From positions 51,638,492 through 51,702,491 of the forward strand of contig NC_052136.2 in assembly GCF_016086655.4 (NCBI RefSeq): a stretch of 64,000 nt of DNA, in the 5' to 3' direction. Shown here in pieces: positions 23,893 through 36,380 of this stretch. How positions within the stretch are numbered: position 1 is the stretch's first letter; every line of letters starts with the position of its first letter. Made by a program: the position numbers and the translations under genes. Below the pieces are notes generated by a model. The model did no database searches. It was not told the origin of the DNA and saw nothing but the letters and a program-made list of their open reading frames with translations. This stretch comes from Lepeophtheirus salmonis. Its lineage: Eukaryota > Arthropoda > Copepoda > Siphonostomatoida > Caligidae.

Positions 23893-24512
23893 TAGGATCT
23901 CTTATTTCCCGGGAAGTTGTCTTTGAGCAGGATTCCCGGAAACCATTTTTCGAATTATGGGATCCCTTTAAATATGTGTATCCTGTTAGTAAATACTATG
24001 AAATTTAAGTAATTCTGTAGTTAGTTTAAAAAGAAATATTCAATTTTAAGACACCCTTACCCATATTTTCTCAATTCTCATTTTCATGATAATCACTAAT
24101 AGTGCTCAGGTTATAATTACTGTCGTCTTTTTTGCATTCTGCAACCCGATCTCCCCCATAGCAAAAAAAAAAGTGTTGAACAAGCCAATTCTCTGGTAGA
24201 ACTAGATGTTGTTTTATTGTAAGAATCGCAATCTGACCCGCCTGCGTAAAGTGAACACCAAGCACATCACTAAAGTCCATGTAAATATTTTTTATAAATA
24301 TATAAAACATCTGAAATGTCAAATCACATTCTGCTTTAAAAAAACATATTTATTCAAAATATGATTCATCAATATGTATTTAACGTTTAATTTAATAAAT
24401 TAAATGAAACTGATATCATGAAATAATTAAATGAGACATTTTCTGGTAATATTCCTTCGGTATGAAACCTCGAAAAATTTCGGCAAAGCGGGATACCGAG
24501 AGAGAAAACCTA
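23893..24512. mobile_element. hAT-like non-autonomous element, 620 bp
   Basis: The ends TAGGATCTCTTATTTCCC and (inverse) TAGGTTTTCTCTCTCGG are roughly inverted. The flanks GTACATAG and GTAAATAG agree at 7 of 8 positions, indicating an 8-bp duplication. A related copy lies at 27732-28193. A minus-strand open frame at 24071-24322 resembles nothing I know and is not called as a gene. Confidence 0.6.
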
Positions 24513-24851
24513 GTAAATAGCCCCATCATGTCCACTCGGTTTCACATAGCTTAATTAAGTTATTTGATGAATTACTTTTTTGTTTGAAAAAGGTTTTAAA
24601 TGGTTATTTCTGTTGCTGATGGCTATGTACATACATTGTACACACTCCCCTTCAATTTTATATTACGTAATTTCTTAAACAACTTTCTTTCCTTGTGTTG
24701 TACAAGTCTCTGTATATATTCTGTTAATTATACGATTAAAACAGTTTGTTTATAATTCACTAAAATATTCAAATCCTCCTCCTGATGATGATCGTTATGA
24801 AAGATTTCAACAAATACAAAAAGGATTAGCAAGAAAATGGCGTTATACTGC

Positions 24852-25052
24852 ACGTTCTTACCTCTATTGTATCTCACAAACTTTCCTCCAAAAATAAACG
24901 TAAAAAAAGTACAATATTATTAAGTAACTGCCTGTAACTGTTCATAGCTGGACAAGAACTAATTGGAATTCAACCAATCAACGTTCAGAACACTGATCGT
25001 GTAGAGATATAGAAAAATTGATAGCTGACAACATAATATAGTCTAAATTGAA
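24852..25052 (-). repeat. CGTTACCT-family MITE, inverted
   Basis: Starts ACGTTCTTACCTCTATTG with TATCTCACAAACTTTCC, and contains CAACCAATCAACGTTCAGAAC and AGCTGACAACATAAT, as in the 42604 copy. Confidence 0.55.
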
Positions 25053-25204
25053 CGACTACTTCTTTTTTTTACTACTCTTACCGGACAATGCTATAAATCA
25101 AGAGGCGAAACGTTAACCCTTTTATCATTTATGTTTAAATTTAGTTGGCTTATAGAATACTCTTTTGTCCAGTAAGGACACTTAGGTACCATGAACTTCC
25201 AGGG

Positions 25205-25640
25205 GTGAGCTGGAGGGGCTATAGGCCCCCTTCAAATTACTCTTTTTTTTTCCTTTTTACTATAATTTTTTTCCGACATTCGGGCAAATTATGCATGTAG
25301 AGCAAAAAGTGTATTTCAATATTTTTTCGTAAAATTTAATTTAGGTATGGATTTTAGAAAATGAATTTTTCAATTAATAAATTTTGGTTTTTTACCAGAA
25401 CATTTTTTCGTCATTCGGGAAAATTATGAAGCAGAGTAAAATATTTAAATGTTCAATCTTTTATTCAAAAAAATTTAATTTTCTGTGAGTAACTATAGAT
25501 TTTTGAAGTTTTTTTCAAAAAAAATCAAAACCAAGGCAAATATATATATTTATATATGACTACTCATATGACTAATAACAGAACCAAGGCCCCCCCTAAA
25601 AATATATATATATATTTATATATGACTAATAACAGAACCT
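25205..25640 (+). repeat. CAGGGGCGTCC-family copies
   Basis: GAGCTGGAGGGGCTATAGGC, then TTCGGGCAAATTATGCATG twice (near 25279 and 25415), so two fragments are stacked. A short direct duplication follows (ATTTATATATGACT and AATAACAGAACC). Confidence 0.5.
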
Positions 25641-26206
25641 CCAGAAAGTCAATCTTATAATAGGGCATGAGCAAATTAAAAAGAACATCAAAGCTACCCT
25701 TGTCTGGCAAAACAATTTATCAGACTAAAATCAAATTTTACAGGAGTGTCAAAAAATTAGAATTAGAATCCTTCATATTTTTGGATTGAGGGTCAAATTT
25801 AACAATAATTAACAGTCCACGTTTTGCTACCCATCCCTGAATATATATTATTATTATTTTTTTGGGAGGGGGGCGCTTTATTTTTTTAAATAATTTGAGG
25901 GAATGGTCCCTTTTTTAGAAAATAAATAAATAAAAATTTCTGCTACATCAATTTTTTTTAAAACAAAGTATCCGTCAGGGGGTGCAGATGTACTAAGTTG
26001 TCGCAATAACTTATAATCTGCAAGGTGGCGCCATATCTTGGGGTATATAAACAAACAATTAAAAACACATGTCCTGAAAAGTCACGGGCTTCGTACATGG
26101 ATGGAACTATTTTTTTTTTTTAAATTCATCTCATTTTCATTTTTTTTTACCAACATTGAAAATACACCTGTCAAAGTTTATGACAATATGATTTTTAGTG
26201 AGTTAT

Positions 26207-26669
26207 CAGAGGTGTCCACAGGGGAGGGGGAGGGGGTGGCTGGAGGAGCTATAGCCCAACCCTCCCAACAATTAAGGATTTTTTTCTTTTACTATAATTT
26301 TTTTTCGTCATTTGAGGCAAATTATGCATTAGAGCAAAAAATTGATATTTGAAATTTTTTCCCCAAAATTTTTTTTTTTTTTTTTTTAAGTAGAATTTTT
26401 TATTATTTTTCGGCAAGAAATTTAATTTTCATTGAACAGCTATGGACTTTTGGAATTAAAAAAAATAATAATATTTGAAATTTTTTCCCAAGAAAATTAG
26501 TTTTCTGTGAATAGCTGTGCATTTTTAATTATCTTTTTCCGAACAATTGAGTTTTCTGTGAATAGCTATGGATTTTTGAAATTTTTTTGCTTAAAAATTT
26601 TCTTTTGCATCTTCTTTAAAAAAGAAAAAGAAAGAATATACATATATATAATCTTGCAAACAGTCCTGG
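26207..26669 (+). repeat. CAGGGGCGTCC-family copy
   Basis: Starts CAGAGGTGTCCACAGGGG, contains GGCAAATTATGCATTAGAGC and GTGAATAGCTATGGATTTTT, and ends near CAGTCCTG. The open frames across it are repeat shadows. Confidence 0.5.
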
Positions 26670-27731
26670 TACTATGTTTGACGCTACTTTTTTCATTTCC
26701 AAATCACTGGATCACAAAACAATTCTTTATTTTAATTTCAAACTGTTTCTTGATTGGGAAAAATACCGTTCATGCTAAACAATGACTTCAAAAGTGTTAT
26801 GGGGACTCCACTTCTTAAAGCAAAAAAAACACACCAATTTTGAACGAAAAAAAAGTTTATCTTTGTTAAGCCCGGGACTTTTCAGCCCAAGTGTTATGTA
26901 AACAATGTGTATGCCCCATTGTACATTAACAATATGAATTCTGTAAAAAGAAGACGAAATTGTATATATCACGAAGAAAAATTATAAGTCATCTGTTGTA
27001 AATCAAAAGTGACATCTTATGTGGAAATGTTATATTATCGATAAGGAAATTTTTTCAAACATATGTACATATACGTTTGGTCACTTTGTTTTATAGCTTT
27101 TTTCTTGCCGTACCTATAATATTGTTCTGAAAATTGATTGGTTAAGCTCGTATCAGCTCATTGCTAAGCTCTAAACAATTACTTTCAGTCAAAAGAATGA
27201 ATAATACTCCATCAGTATGGAAGAATTACCTACTAAATTGAGTCTTCAGTGTCTTTTTGAAAAAAGAGACAAATTAAAGATCACATTAGTGAGGGATGAT
27301 CAGAATAGGAAAAGAAGATATCTACGTATTAATCATTCATATGGATGAATGATTACATAATAATCTTGACACAACCCGTAGAAAAGCGCTCTCTTATATA
27401 ATACGAACTGCTACAGAAATGAAATATCTCTTTTCTAAGGTTTTACTCATTAATTCAAGAATGCTTTTAAGTCGCCTTTCATTATCCTTTTTTACCTAAT
27501 CAAAGATTATTTGCCTAGTACTTAAGAGGAACATCTTGTGCAGAGTGCTAACAGTGGAAGTTACACGTTGCATAACTCCTCTGACAATCCATATAAAAGT
27601 AGGCATATTTTGTCAAATCCACTGATTTCTTAAAGAGTAGAAAAAATGATATATTTGTGCTTGCAAAGAATTTGATTGTCTATTGATTAAAAAAAAAAAA
27701 AAAGAGTAAATCTTGTGTACAATCTATACAC
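26670..27731. other. Intergenic, no gene seen
   Basis: A possible CGTTACCT-family scrap at 27125-27180 (AAAATTGATTGGTTAAGCTC). Nothing else recognised. Confidence 0.4.
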
Positions 27732-28193
27732 TAGGGTTTCTCATTTACCCGGCAATTTGTCTTTAAGCAAGATACCGGTAAACAAATTTTCCAATATTAG
27801 CATCCTTTAAAATATCTGTATCCCAATTGTAAATAAGAACTACACTGAAATTTAGATGATGTGCAACATATTTTCAGAAAGAGGAATAAATTTTAAATCT
27901 TGAGGGTTACAGGGCCTTTTTTGGCATTAAAGTTATATTATTTGAAAAATTTTGGTACTTTATTCAGTATCATTTGCGAAGTATAAATTGTTAAAACTTA
28001 ATAATTACAGCAAGTCATCCTTTAGTTAATATGTATCAACCTTTAATTTTATCAATTATATATAAGAGGTTAAATAAAGATTATATTATGAAATAATTAA
28101 ATGCCGGATTCCCTAGGAAAATAAATAACTTCCGGGAATTTACTCTAGCTGTAAAACTCAAATAAATCCCGTGATCCCGAGACAGAAAACCTA
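27732..28193. mobile_element. Second TAGG...CCTA hAT-like copy, 462 bp
   Basis: It shares with 23893-24512 the left end (TAGGGTTTCTCATTTACCC), ATCCTTTAAAATATCTGTAT, GAAATTTAG and the right end GACAGAAAACCTA, in the same order. The middle is shorter. The flanking duplication is too degraded to be sure (5 of 8). Confidence 0.55.
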
Positions 28194-28609
28194 GTCCACA
28201 CATATTATGTAGCTAGAAGAATGAACAAAACATTAGAGAAACGTAATCTTCTTAGAACATTTAAGTAAGTGGAAAAAATCGTTACTTTTGAATTGACTTG
28301 ACTCATTGAAAGAGTCTTCTTTTTTTCCTCTTTTCTATTTTAAAAGAATCTATTATATAATTAAAACCTATAAAAAGTAGATCCATATCACAGACTCCTA
28401 TCCTCTCTCTGAATCAACCCATCAAACCCTACCTACATGCAATTATTCATCCATCTAATAATAGAATATCGAAATGCATCAAGGGCTTTTGAGATTTATA
28501 CAAGGAGTGTATAAATTTAAAAAAAAACACACGTAAGAAGTACTGCATAGAAAAAAGTTGGTAATAAGCCATTGTTTCAATGGTATCCCTAGTACATAAA
28601 CAATAATAA

Positions 28610-28800
28610 GTAAAGAAGGGATGTATGTAAAGAAAAATCGAAGTATAGCGATTAGAAAAAGAAAAACAGCTGTTGCGTGTGCTCTGTCTTCTTTTTTGTT
28701 CATTGTATAATAAGTCCTGGGTTTGTTAACATCTCCCTCTAAAAGAATAATCATCTCTTAACTTCGGTGTAAATTGATTTAAAAATCCCTAATAAAGTAA
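28610..28800 (+). repeat. Relative of the 32690-35490 arm
   Basis: GCGATTAGAAAAAGAAAAAC, GCTGTTGCGTGTGCTCT and TAACATCTCCCTCTAA match the left arm region at 32690 and a fragment near 54000-54090. The open frame on the minus strand here is not a gene. Confidence 0.45.
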
Positions 28801-29469
28801 ATATATATAAATTTAAATATAATTACAACATTTTCGTAGCGATGATATTTGCAATGACACGGAAACTATTATCAAATTTGTAATTTAATATTGTAACAAT
28901 AACATTTATGAAGTCTTACAAATCAATTTGCAGAAAATCGACAGCAGCAAGTAAAGATGAATTTCTTTCTGAATATACATAGAATAATTAATTTTATATG
29001 TGGATATTGTTTTTCGAAATTTCTTACAAAAAAAGATTAAAATACACTCCTAAAGGTTATTAGAAGCCATCTACGTCTATTATATATTTTAAGGAGTCAG
29101 TATTAGAGATTTTTTTTTGGACTTTTAAGGATAAGTCTGATTTGAACTAACTTTTTTGATGGTTTTTATATTTTTCTCTCTCCTTGAGATTTGATGTTCC
29201 GAACATAATTTACATATTTGCCATTTTTCATAATCAAGATGACATGCTGTCCATCCCGGATCAATAAAGTAGTCTGACATCTTCACAAAAATTAAAGTCC
29301 TAAGTTTGATAAATTTTAAAAACGAATCAGCTTTTTAATAAAAGCATTTTCCCGGTGATGCCACTGTGAATAAGCAGAACAAGACGCAACATCACAACGG
29401 AACAAACAAACAATGTCTCCGCTTCAGTGAGACATGTCTTCAGAATAAAAAATACAGCCTGAACCATAG
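28801..29469. other. Intergenic upstream of a Tc1 remnant
   Basis: The last ~100 bp before 29470 (AGACGCAACATCACAACGG) may belong to the decayed Tc1 copy, but no frame survives. Confidence 0.4.
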
Positions 29470-29910
29470 TCTTGGCTGCTCTTAAGTTTGCCCTCCCATT
29501 TTTGTGGAGATGAAGAAGCGGTTCAAACCAGATACTTAGATTGAACTTCTGAATAAGAAAATACTACCTTGGGCCAAAGAAAAGTTTGGGAACAACTTTA
29601 TTTCACTCAAGACAGAGCTCCGTGTCATTGCGCCGCTAGGACCCAGGCCTTCCTGTAAGACAACTTTTCGGACTTTTGGGGCCTCTACATGTGCCCTCCC
29701 TCCACAACAGACACAAACTCCTTGGACTACTCCATCTTGGTACGTCTGGAAGAGAGAGTGTGTGCTAATCCTCACAGGAATGTTCGATCTCTAGAGACTT
29801 CCATCAAGAAGGAGTGTACCAACGAGGCTAACTACATATTCAAGGTCTGCAAAGAATTAAGATCTCGTATTGAGGGAATTATTAGAGCTGAGAGCTCACA
29901 TATTGAATAA
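29470..29910 (+). pseudogene. Tc1-like transposase C-terminal remnant
   Basis: It reads, across shifts, KKILPWAKEKFGNNF, FTQDRAPCHCAARTQAFL and STTDTNSLDYSILVRLEERV, corresponding to the 'LPW.K...TQDGAP.H...PDLNPLDYSIW' core of Tc1 transposases, ending in an ESSHIE tail before TAA. Catalytic SPD is changed to TTD and frames are broken. No inverted ends were recognised. Confidence 0.8.
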
Positions 29911-30344
29911 AAGTTATGCCAAACACTATTTCCAGATGAGTTTCTTAAATAAATGTCCTCACAATACCTCTTGTTTAAATTGTACTCTTGAAAAATTGAA
30001 AAAAATAAAATGTGTACCACTAGATAAAATCGTCTCTTTCCATTTACGGAAGTAAGTTTGCATATTCAGTAGATATTGTTATAGTATTCCATTTTATTTA
30101 TTTTTTAGATTTGTAGGGGATAATTAACATTTGGAGATTTTTCTCCTTATTTCAGAAATGCCAATATTTTTAATGTGTATTCGATAGTATTAGAATTATT
30201 TGTCTTTTTTCACAGAAATCCCGTCTTCTGTTTATTAAGTTATAGAAAGGAACGAGGGAGTTTTACGACGGCTCATGTAGAACACGTAGAAAAATATTTC
30301 CTCAAGTTTATATTCACAGATCATTTATGGAATATACATTAGAA
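29911..30344. other. Intergenic, no gene seen
   Basis: AT-rich, no ends or motifs. Confidence 0.4.
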
Positions 30345-30845
30345 TAGAGGTGGATATGGTCTAGGACCAAGGCCGAAATCCCACCGTCCGAACCTCATTT
30401 TGCCAAATCCAATAAGTCTATGGTCCTAACCTTCCAGCCCGACATTTAATTATAATGTAAAATAATTTATTTACAACTGATTGATGACGTCAACCCCAAT
30501 GAAGAAATTTTTGTCTGTATAAGAATAATTTTTTCGATCAGAAAAAAAATTAAATGGTAAAAAATATTTTTTTTAGGGATTTCTTTTCTTAAACAAAAAT
30601 ATCGTCATTCGCCAAACTATTCAGGAGAGTTAAAAAGATTTAAATATCCTGCGGACGCCCCTGTTGTGGGATATTTGACTTCATCAATTAGTTATTACAT
30701 TCTGATGTTTTAAATATATTTAGCTCTCATGAGTACATATTAGAATACTTTTATTGTATATATTCTCATATTTCGGTCCAGAAGCTGGTCCGAAATCCGA
30801 CAACCGCGTAGCCCAACTTTAGTTGAAGCCCAATAAACCTCTACC
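30345..30845. repeat. GACCG-family copy interrupted by a CAGGGGCGTCC-family fragment
   Basis: 30345-30450 has GTCTAGGACCAAGGCCGAAA and TCCAATAAGTCTATGG. 30770-30840 has TTTCGGTCCAGAAGCTGG and GCCCAATAAACCTCTACC. Between them 30540-30664 is a piece of the AT-rich hAT-like family, suggesting insertion. Confidence 0.4.
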
Positions 30846-31549
30846 TAAGAAGCGGTGTAGAATATATTACAATTATGTGCAAATACATTGAATCCAAATG
30901 CTTAGTTTAAATGTTTGAAAGTGTTCAAGAAAATATTTTTATTTGGGTCGTCCCAAGAATATTAAGGATTAAAAATATAACATTTATATATATATTTTTT
31001 TTTTTTGATAGAAGAGTTCGTGACTTGAAAGAATATTTATCTATATATCCATAAAATATAATGTCAAAGTGTTATTTTAATCATTATTTTAACGCATCAA
31101 AATGAGAACGGCTTTTAGTTTCATGAAATAATCGGGATATTGTACTATGTTATTTTTAGTTAATTTCAAAAGGAGTTCATTTGTGGTTAATCCCTCCTTT
31201 TTGATTTTCATCGAGTACACCATATGAACTTGTACTCTTATATACAATCATCCTTGCAAATTATTTTACAACGGACGTTCTGCATTTCCTTGAGAAAAAA
31301 AATATAATTATAAAGACGTAAATAATAAACTATCTTTGATAAACATCAAGTAATAATAATTGGCAGTTTATCTTCCGTGATGTCCTTGTGGCATAATAAC
31401 ACAAACGTTTATTGCCCGTATGATGATGGTCACTGAGATGAAGTATGAATGCATTATTTGACCCTTGTACTCGTATGTTAGAATGAATTCTCGTAACCTT
31501 TCTATTGAAAAGGTAGGATTTTTTTTCAAACAAAATGAGTCTGGATTTG
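30846..31549. other. Intergenic, no gene seen
   Basis: AT-rich; the minus-strand frames at 31330-31655 overlap the mariner fragment and are shadows. Confidence 0.4.
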
Positions 31550-31551
31550 TA

Positions 31552-31935
31552 CGAGTGTAAGTTTCCGACCTCAACGTGTAGATGGCAATCATAATTAAAA
31601 GCCAGTCACATCTATATAGTATCTGTTGACTATTACTCACCAGAGTTTCATCCATTTTGGACGCGCAGTAAAAGTCGTCTGAGTGAGTTGATGTGAGTGC
31701 TTTGTGAAAAAAAAAAAAAAAATATTTCCCTTTTAACTCTACACAATTCTCCTAGCGACGTCATGAACAGGACGGGTTATAATCGCTAGCAGAAATGTGT
31801 AGAATTGCATGGACACTATGTTGGGAAAAAATCAGAAAAGATCCAACGCAGTGGACGTCCGAAAGAGGTAGTTACCTACAAAAACATCAAAATAGTCCAT
31901 AAAATAATTTTGAATCATGCTTATGGCCTTATTTT
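31552..31935 (+). mobile_element. Rearranged mariner fragments (C-terminal end before N-terminal piece)
   Basis: After TA (31550-31551) a shortened mariner left end (CGAGTGTAAGTTTCCGACC) and leader are followed at about 31770-31830 by the transposase C-terminus (QKCVELHGHYVGKK). Directly after that comes RSGRPKEVVTYKNIKIVHKI, which in mariner transposases lies in the N-terminal third. This order is impossible in one intact element, so two copies were joined or one was rearranged. Confidence 0.7.
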
Positions 31936-32689
31936 AGAAAACACTTTCTCATTCCTATCAAATACCCTTATTCTTAGGAAATGTGTTTTCCTTAAAATAC
32001 AAGGCCTTTTCAATATTTACACGGGCCTATTTCAAGGCAGTGCCAACTGAGGCAGCAGTGGTTGTAGTGCTCTAAGTCCGGCCCCGAATGAATAGGGAAT
32101 ATTTTTAAGAGATTGAGATTTTGCAATAAAGATCACAATATGAAATATGTCAAACACTAACATGGCACTTTCCTGTACAAAAAAGTTCATTAAATTGCAT
32201 CTTGAACTTTGCACCTTATGAAAATATGAGTATCAAACTTAAGATTTAAGGGTGAAATATTTTTGTCAACCATTTGCAAGACATGATGCTAGTGATAAAC
32301 TTCATGTTAAAAGAATGGTTGCAAGACTTCATTAATATCATTGTCATAATATGTGCTACTATTAACCTCATAATATTTATGATGATTCCAATCACGCATA
32401 TTTTTTTCATTTAGGTATTTCATATCACTCAGTGGACCCTTTCTAACACAACTTTGTTTTTGATTTTGTTGCATTATTCATTAATGTTGGTTCAGTAAAG
32501 ATCATAACCCGCTTTTTTGACCTTATGCCATCAGTGAATCGACTTTAAGTCATCAACAAATTATTAGGAGTGTGATTTAATTTTCCATAGAGATAAAAAA
32601 AACAGGCAATTATACTTGAAAGTATGTTATAAATTATGTGGTTGTCGTGAGTAAGGATCCATTTTGTAAAGAAAAACATAGATTTAGAA
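31936..32689. other. Intergenic, no gene seen
   Basis: No repeat ends recognised. Minus frames at 32032 and 32545 are not recognised. Confidence 0.4.
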
Positions 32690-35490
32690 ATTAGAAAAGA
32701 AGAAATGCTGTTGTTGCGTATGCTCTTTTTTTCCTTTTTCCTCATAATTTGGCAAATCATTGTTGTGATAACGTCTTACTCTAATAAAAATTTATATTTA
32801 GCAATATAATTAATATTAATAGTGAACTATTAAAAAAATTCCCATACGTAATAAATGGGATCTACATCTATCTATCCTTCCTAGTTCATATTTTTCTATT
32901 TGGATATCGAAGCCTCACGCTAGGATCCTCCTTTCAACTTCATTATCTGTTCAAGAGATATCCCCTCTTTGTGCCTCACTCAGTGGATCTCATCTCCTGT
33001 AATATAATTTGTCATTATTAATTTATCTGACTTTCTGCGTGTAGCTTCTATTAAAATGTATAATTAATATTTTTAATACTAGTTCAGTTGTTGTTGTTTT
33101 TTAAATTCATCCAAACTCATTTAACTTACCATCACAAATATACGTTATAATACTTTAATTTATCCGTTTACATGTAATCTACTACCACGGATAAAGTAAT
33201 AATCATCAGTTTTTGATTCTTGAACGTATAACATATATATTTTTCGACTTTACGGGACAAAATTGAAGGAATTTCAATGAGATTCAAGTAGCAAATCAAA
33301 TGTTCATGATATTGAAAAGTTTAGTCTCCTTTAGTGTTATTTGAAATATAGTAGACTATGGTAGAGGAGAAATACGTTATACTCTATCCTCTAAAATCAT
33401 AACATAATAGGCAGCTGATTTTTAAAAAGAAACTTTAATCAATAGTACCAAAAGATCTCACTCTTGTCTTCTCCTCGCACTCACTCATATGACCAGTCCT
33501 ATCAATACGGGTGGGCATCGAGTGAGTGCGAGGAAAACGCGGGAGCGAGACATATAGTACTATTGATTAAAGTTATGGTTTTGGAGAATAGAATATCACG
33601 TGATACTGCTAAAGAAGTGAGAATCTTGTATATTTCATGTAAAACTACAACAGTTAAGCAAAAATGACTCAGGAATACTTGATTTACTTCGTGAACCCCA
33701 TCAAAAAATCTTTCATATTTATATTATATATCTATTAACATTGAGATAAAATGAGTAATCAAAAACTTAGGAATACCACTTTAGCCGTAGCAGTAGATTA
33801 CTAGTAAATTGGTTAGTTGAAGTATTATATGTTATAACGTATATTTATAACATTGAGTTAAAAATGTATGGGTAAAATGTAAAAAAAAAAAAAATATTTA
33901 TTACAAATTTTAATAGAATCAAAGAAAATAACGATGACAAATAATACGACATAGAAGTTATTAATATTAAATATTACAAATGGATTCAACAAATTATTAG
34001 GGACTAATGTAAATAATATATAAACAAAATACAATGAGACATTTTTAAACATAAATAAATTTACTAATTACTAATAGAAACAAAATCCGGCTTCCTCTTA
34101 TCATAGTTCAAAAACATTAAAAAGGCCTATAATTATCTGAAATAAGTTGCACATATACATGTTCGAATCCATGGAACATACCCAAATATTTACTCTAAGA
34201 AACGGATGTTACACAAACACCTTGCACACCATTTGAAGCTGAAACCCCCTTTGAGACCATTCAGGCAGTTCTTCTTCGTTATTTGTAAATCCAGATACAA
34301 CTTGACCTACAATTATGAAAATCAGGACTTGTATTTTTGATGAGACAAAAATACGAAAAAATTCTCAAATATGTTATCCAAGAGATAGGACGGAAGCCAG
34401 ATAGAGGAAATCTAAGAAAAATACTTTTACAATTTTTACAACTTTTACAAAACAATTATATTAATTATAAATTTTAATAGAAGTTATAAGCATAGAATCA
34501 GAGAAATTTAAAATGAAAAATGATACGATATAGAAGTTATTAATATATAATTAAAAAAAATAGATTCAACAAATTGTTAGTGATATGTATTATACATATA
34601 CAAAATGTAATGAGACATTTTTGTACAGAAATAAATATACTTATTAGCAGAATAGAATATGCATTGGCAATGCAGACAAATTATCGAGAAAGGAGAGGCA
34701 CATTATCTTCGTGAGTCTAGAATTATCTTCCACTCGTTTTCCAATGACAAAAGAGGCACACAAGTAATAAAGAAATCAAGGGTCCATTTTATATAGGTAA
34801 CTATCCATATAGAGTATACATCACAAACTCCACCTTATAAATATAATTATGATTGAGATAAGTTATTTCTGCGTTATATTCATCAAGGAAGCTGAAGGAT
34901 TCTTATCAATAAAATATTTTTGTTACAGTAAGAGACGAGGAAGCATAGTTGACTTAAGAAGAAATGGATTTTAGAATTGCAAGGAAGGAGAAGTGGATTG
35001 AGGATGAGAACTCTTTCTGTTCCTCATTAGTAATCTGGGCTTCAAATCGATTATTCTGTCTTTTAACGGAACTCATTAGTTTTTAAAAGCAGTATAAGAT
35101 TATACCGTAGAAGATTTAACGGAATTAATTTATTTTTGAGCATAGAAGCAATGATTCACGTGGTCAAAAGTATGTATCAAAATCATTGATATGAAGGGGC
35201 ATCTGCACAATGAATTATCCTTCTATTAAAGAAGATGAGATCCACTGAGTGTTGTGCATAGAGAAGATGGAAAAATGGATAGATGCAGATCCAATTATTT
35301 GCTATCTCGGCGGAGGTTTCAAATTTTTTAAGGCATTTGACTAATAAAATTAATTATATTCAATATTGCACTAAAGTAAGCGGCAAACTATAGTCTTTAT
35401 TAGAGTGAGATTTTACCACAACAATAATTAATAAATAATGAATAAAAAAGGAAGAAAGAAGAGAGGCAACAACCGTTTTCCTTTTTTAAT
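32690..35490. repeat. Large inverted repeat (~0.3-kb arms) with internal direct repeats
   Basis: The left arm, about 32690-33000, matches the inverse of 35210-35490. Shared blocks include GTTGTTG near the outer edge, ATTGTTGTG, ACTCTAATAAA and, inside, CTCAGTGGATCTCATCT. Between the arms, 33890-34080 is repeated directly at 34445-34655 (ATAGAAGTTATTAATAT, GATTCAACAAATT, AATGAGACATTTTT). Single-arm relatives occur at 28610-28800 and around 10860-10920. No coding region is recognised. Confidence 0.5.
33431..33574. repeat. 144-bp near-perfect hairpin
   Basis: The outer stem AACTTTAATCAATAGTAC (33431-33448) is an exact 18-bp inverse of 33557-33574. A second exact 13-bp stem pairs CCTCGCACTCACT (33473-33485) with 33521-33533, and the sequence between pairs partly. 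It could be a tiny foldback MITE or a hairpin transcript. Confidence 0.75.
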
Positions 35491-35629
35491 CTCAAAACAA
35501 TAATTTATTTGACCAAACGTGCCTAGCCTTAGCTATAAATAGGTTGCTGAGTTGTAAAAGGATCTTTGGTAGGGTTACGTACTTTCCATCATTTATTTCC
35601 TTCCCCATACTTTGTTGAATGCACGGATA

Positions 35630-35817
35630 TGCATTTCGGCTGTAGCCCCCCCCACTAGAAAATTATATATTAACTGTCAATTTGTTTTGTAAGAAAAGGT
35701 CATTTGGGCAGATTCCACCTCTCCTAAAATTTTTAACTCTAAAATTATTTATAAAATTTTATTTTTGTCATTTCTAAGAAGAAACTTTTAATAATAAAAT
35801 CCTACAGGCGCTTCTGT
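35630..35817. repeat. CAGGGGCGTCC-family fragment
   Basis: CGGCTGTAGCCCCCCCCAC at the left and CCTACAGGCGCTTCTG at the right resemble the family ends. The core is short. Confidence 0.4.
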
Positions 35818-36181
35818 AATAAACCAGATTGAAAATTGATTAATGTATCAAAGTTCAAAACTGCCACATCCAGATCCGAAACTAAAATTAGAATAGAACT
35901 TTAGTAGTATTTCATTCGAAGTTCAGACTTAGATAAAATAGAGTTAGGATTAATGTTCCCTTTTACTAATTATTGATGCCGAGAGAAAAAATAACTGAAT
36001 TTTATCTTCTATATATAAAATGTCGTTGCATGTTGGCATGTATCTTTGCACATTTTTTAAAGGAGATTATAATGTTTAGAGAATAAAAATAATGAAGAGA
36101 GAATAGGACAAAGGATTTTTGACAATCATATGAAAGATGAGCGAACTCTGGTTCAACTTGAATATTTTTTCTTCTCTCAAC
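35818..36181. other. Intergenic, no gene seen
   Basis: AT-rich sequence between two MITE copies; nothing recognised. Confidence 0.4.
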
Positions 36182-36380
36182 CCAAGGTCAGACCATTATG
36201 TAATTGGGCTGCTAGGATTTTCAATTTGATGTATCGTACCAACTGCTGGGTAAGAAACACAGATTTTGACAAAACACGCAACCACTCATACACTGTGACG
36301 TCAATATTAAAAAGCGTGGTGGAAGTCAAACATCAGTCGTACACGCGTTATGGTATAACCTTTTATTTCTATTAACCTTG
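36182..36380 (-). mobile_element. Second copy of the CAAGGTTAAT hAT MITE
   Basis: This is the reverse-orientation relative of 11724-11992, about 199 bp. It shares GGTATAACCTTTTATTTC and ATTAACCTTG at its right end, CCACGC/GACTTCCACC and TTTTCAATTTGA inside, and CCAAGGT at its left end. Flanks CTCTCAAC and CTCTAAAC agree at 7 of 8 positions. Confidence 0.75.

Noticed and set aside
24071..24322. 83-codon minus frame inside a hAT-like element
   Set aside because: No recognisable transposase motif; mentioned only as something to test.
34140..34180. Possible tRNA T-arm (GTTCGAATCC)
   Set aside because: No acceptor stem, D-arm or anticodon arm can be folded around it.
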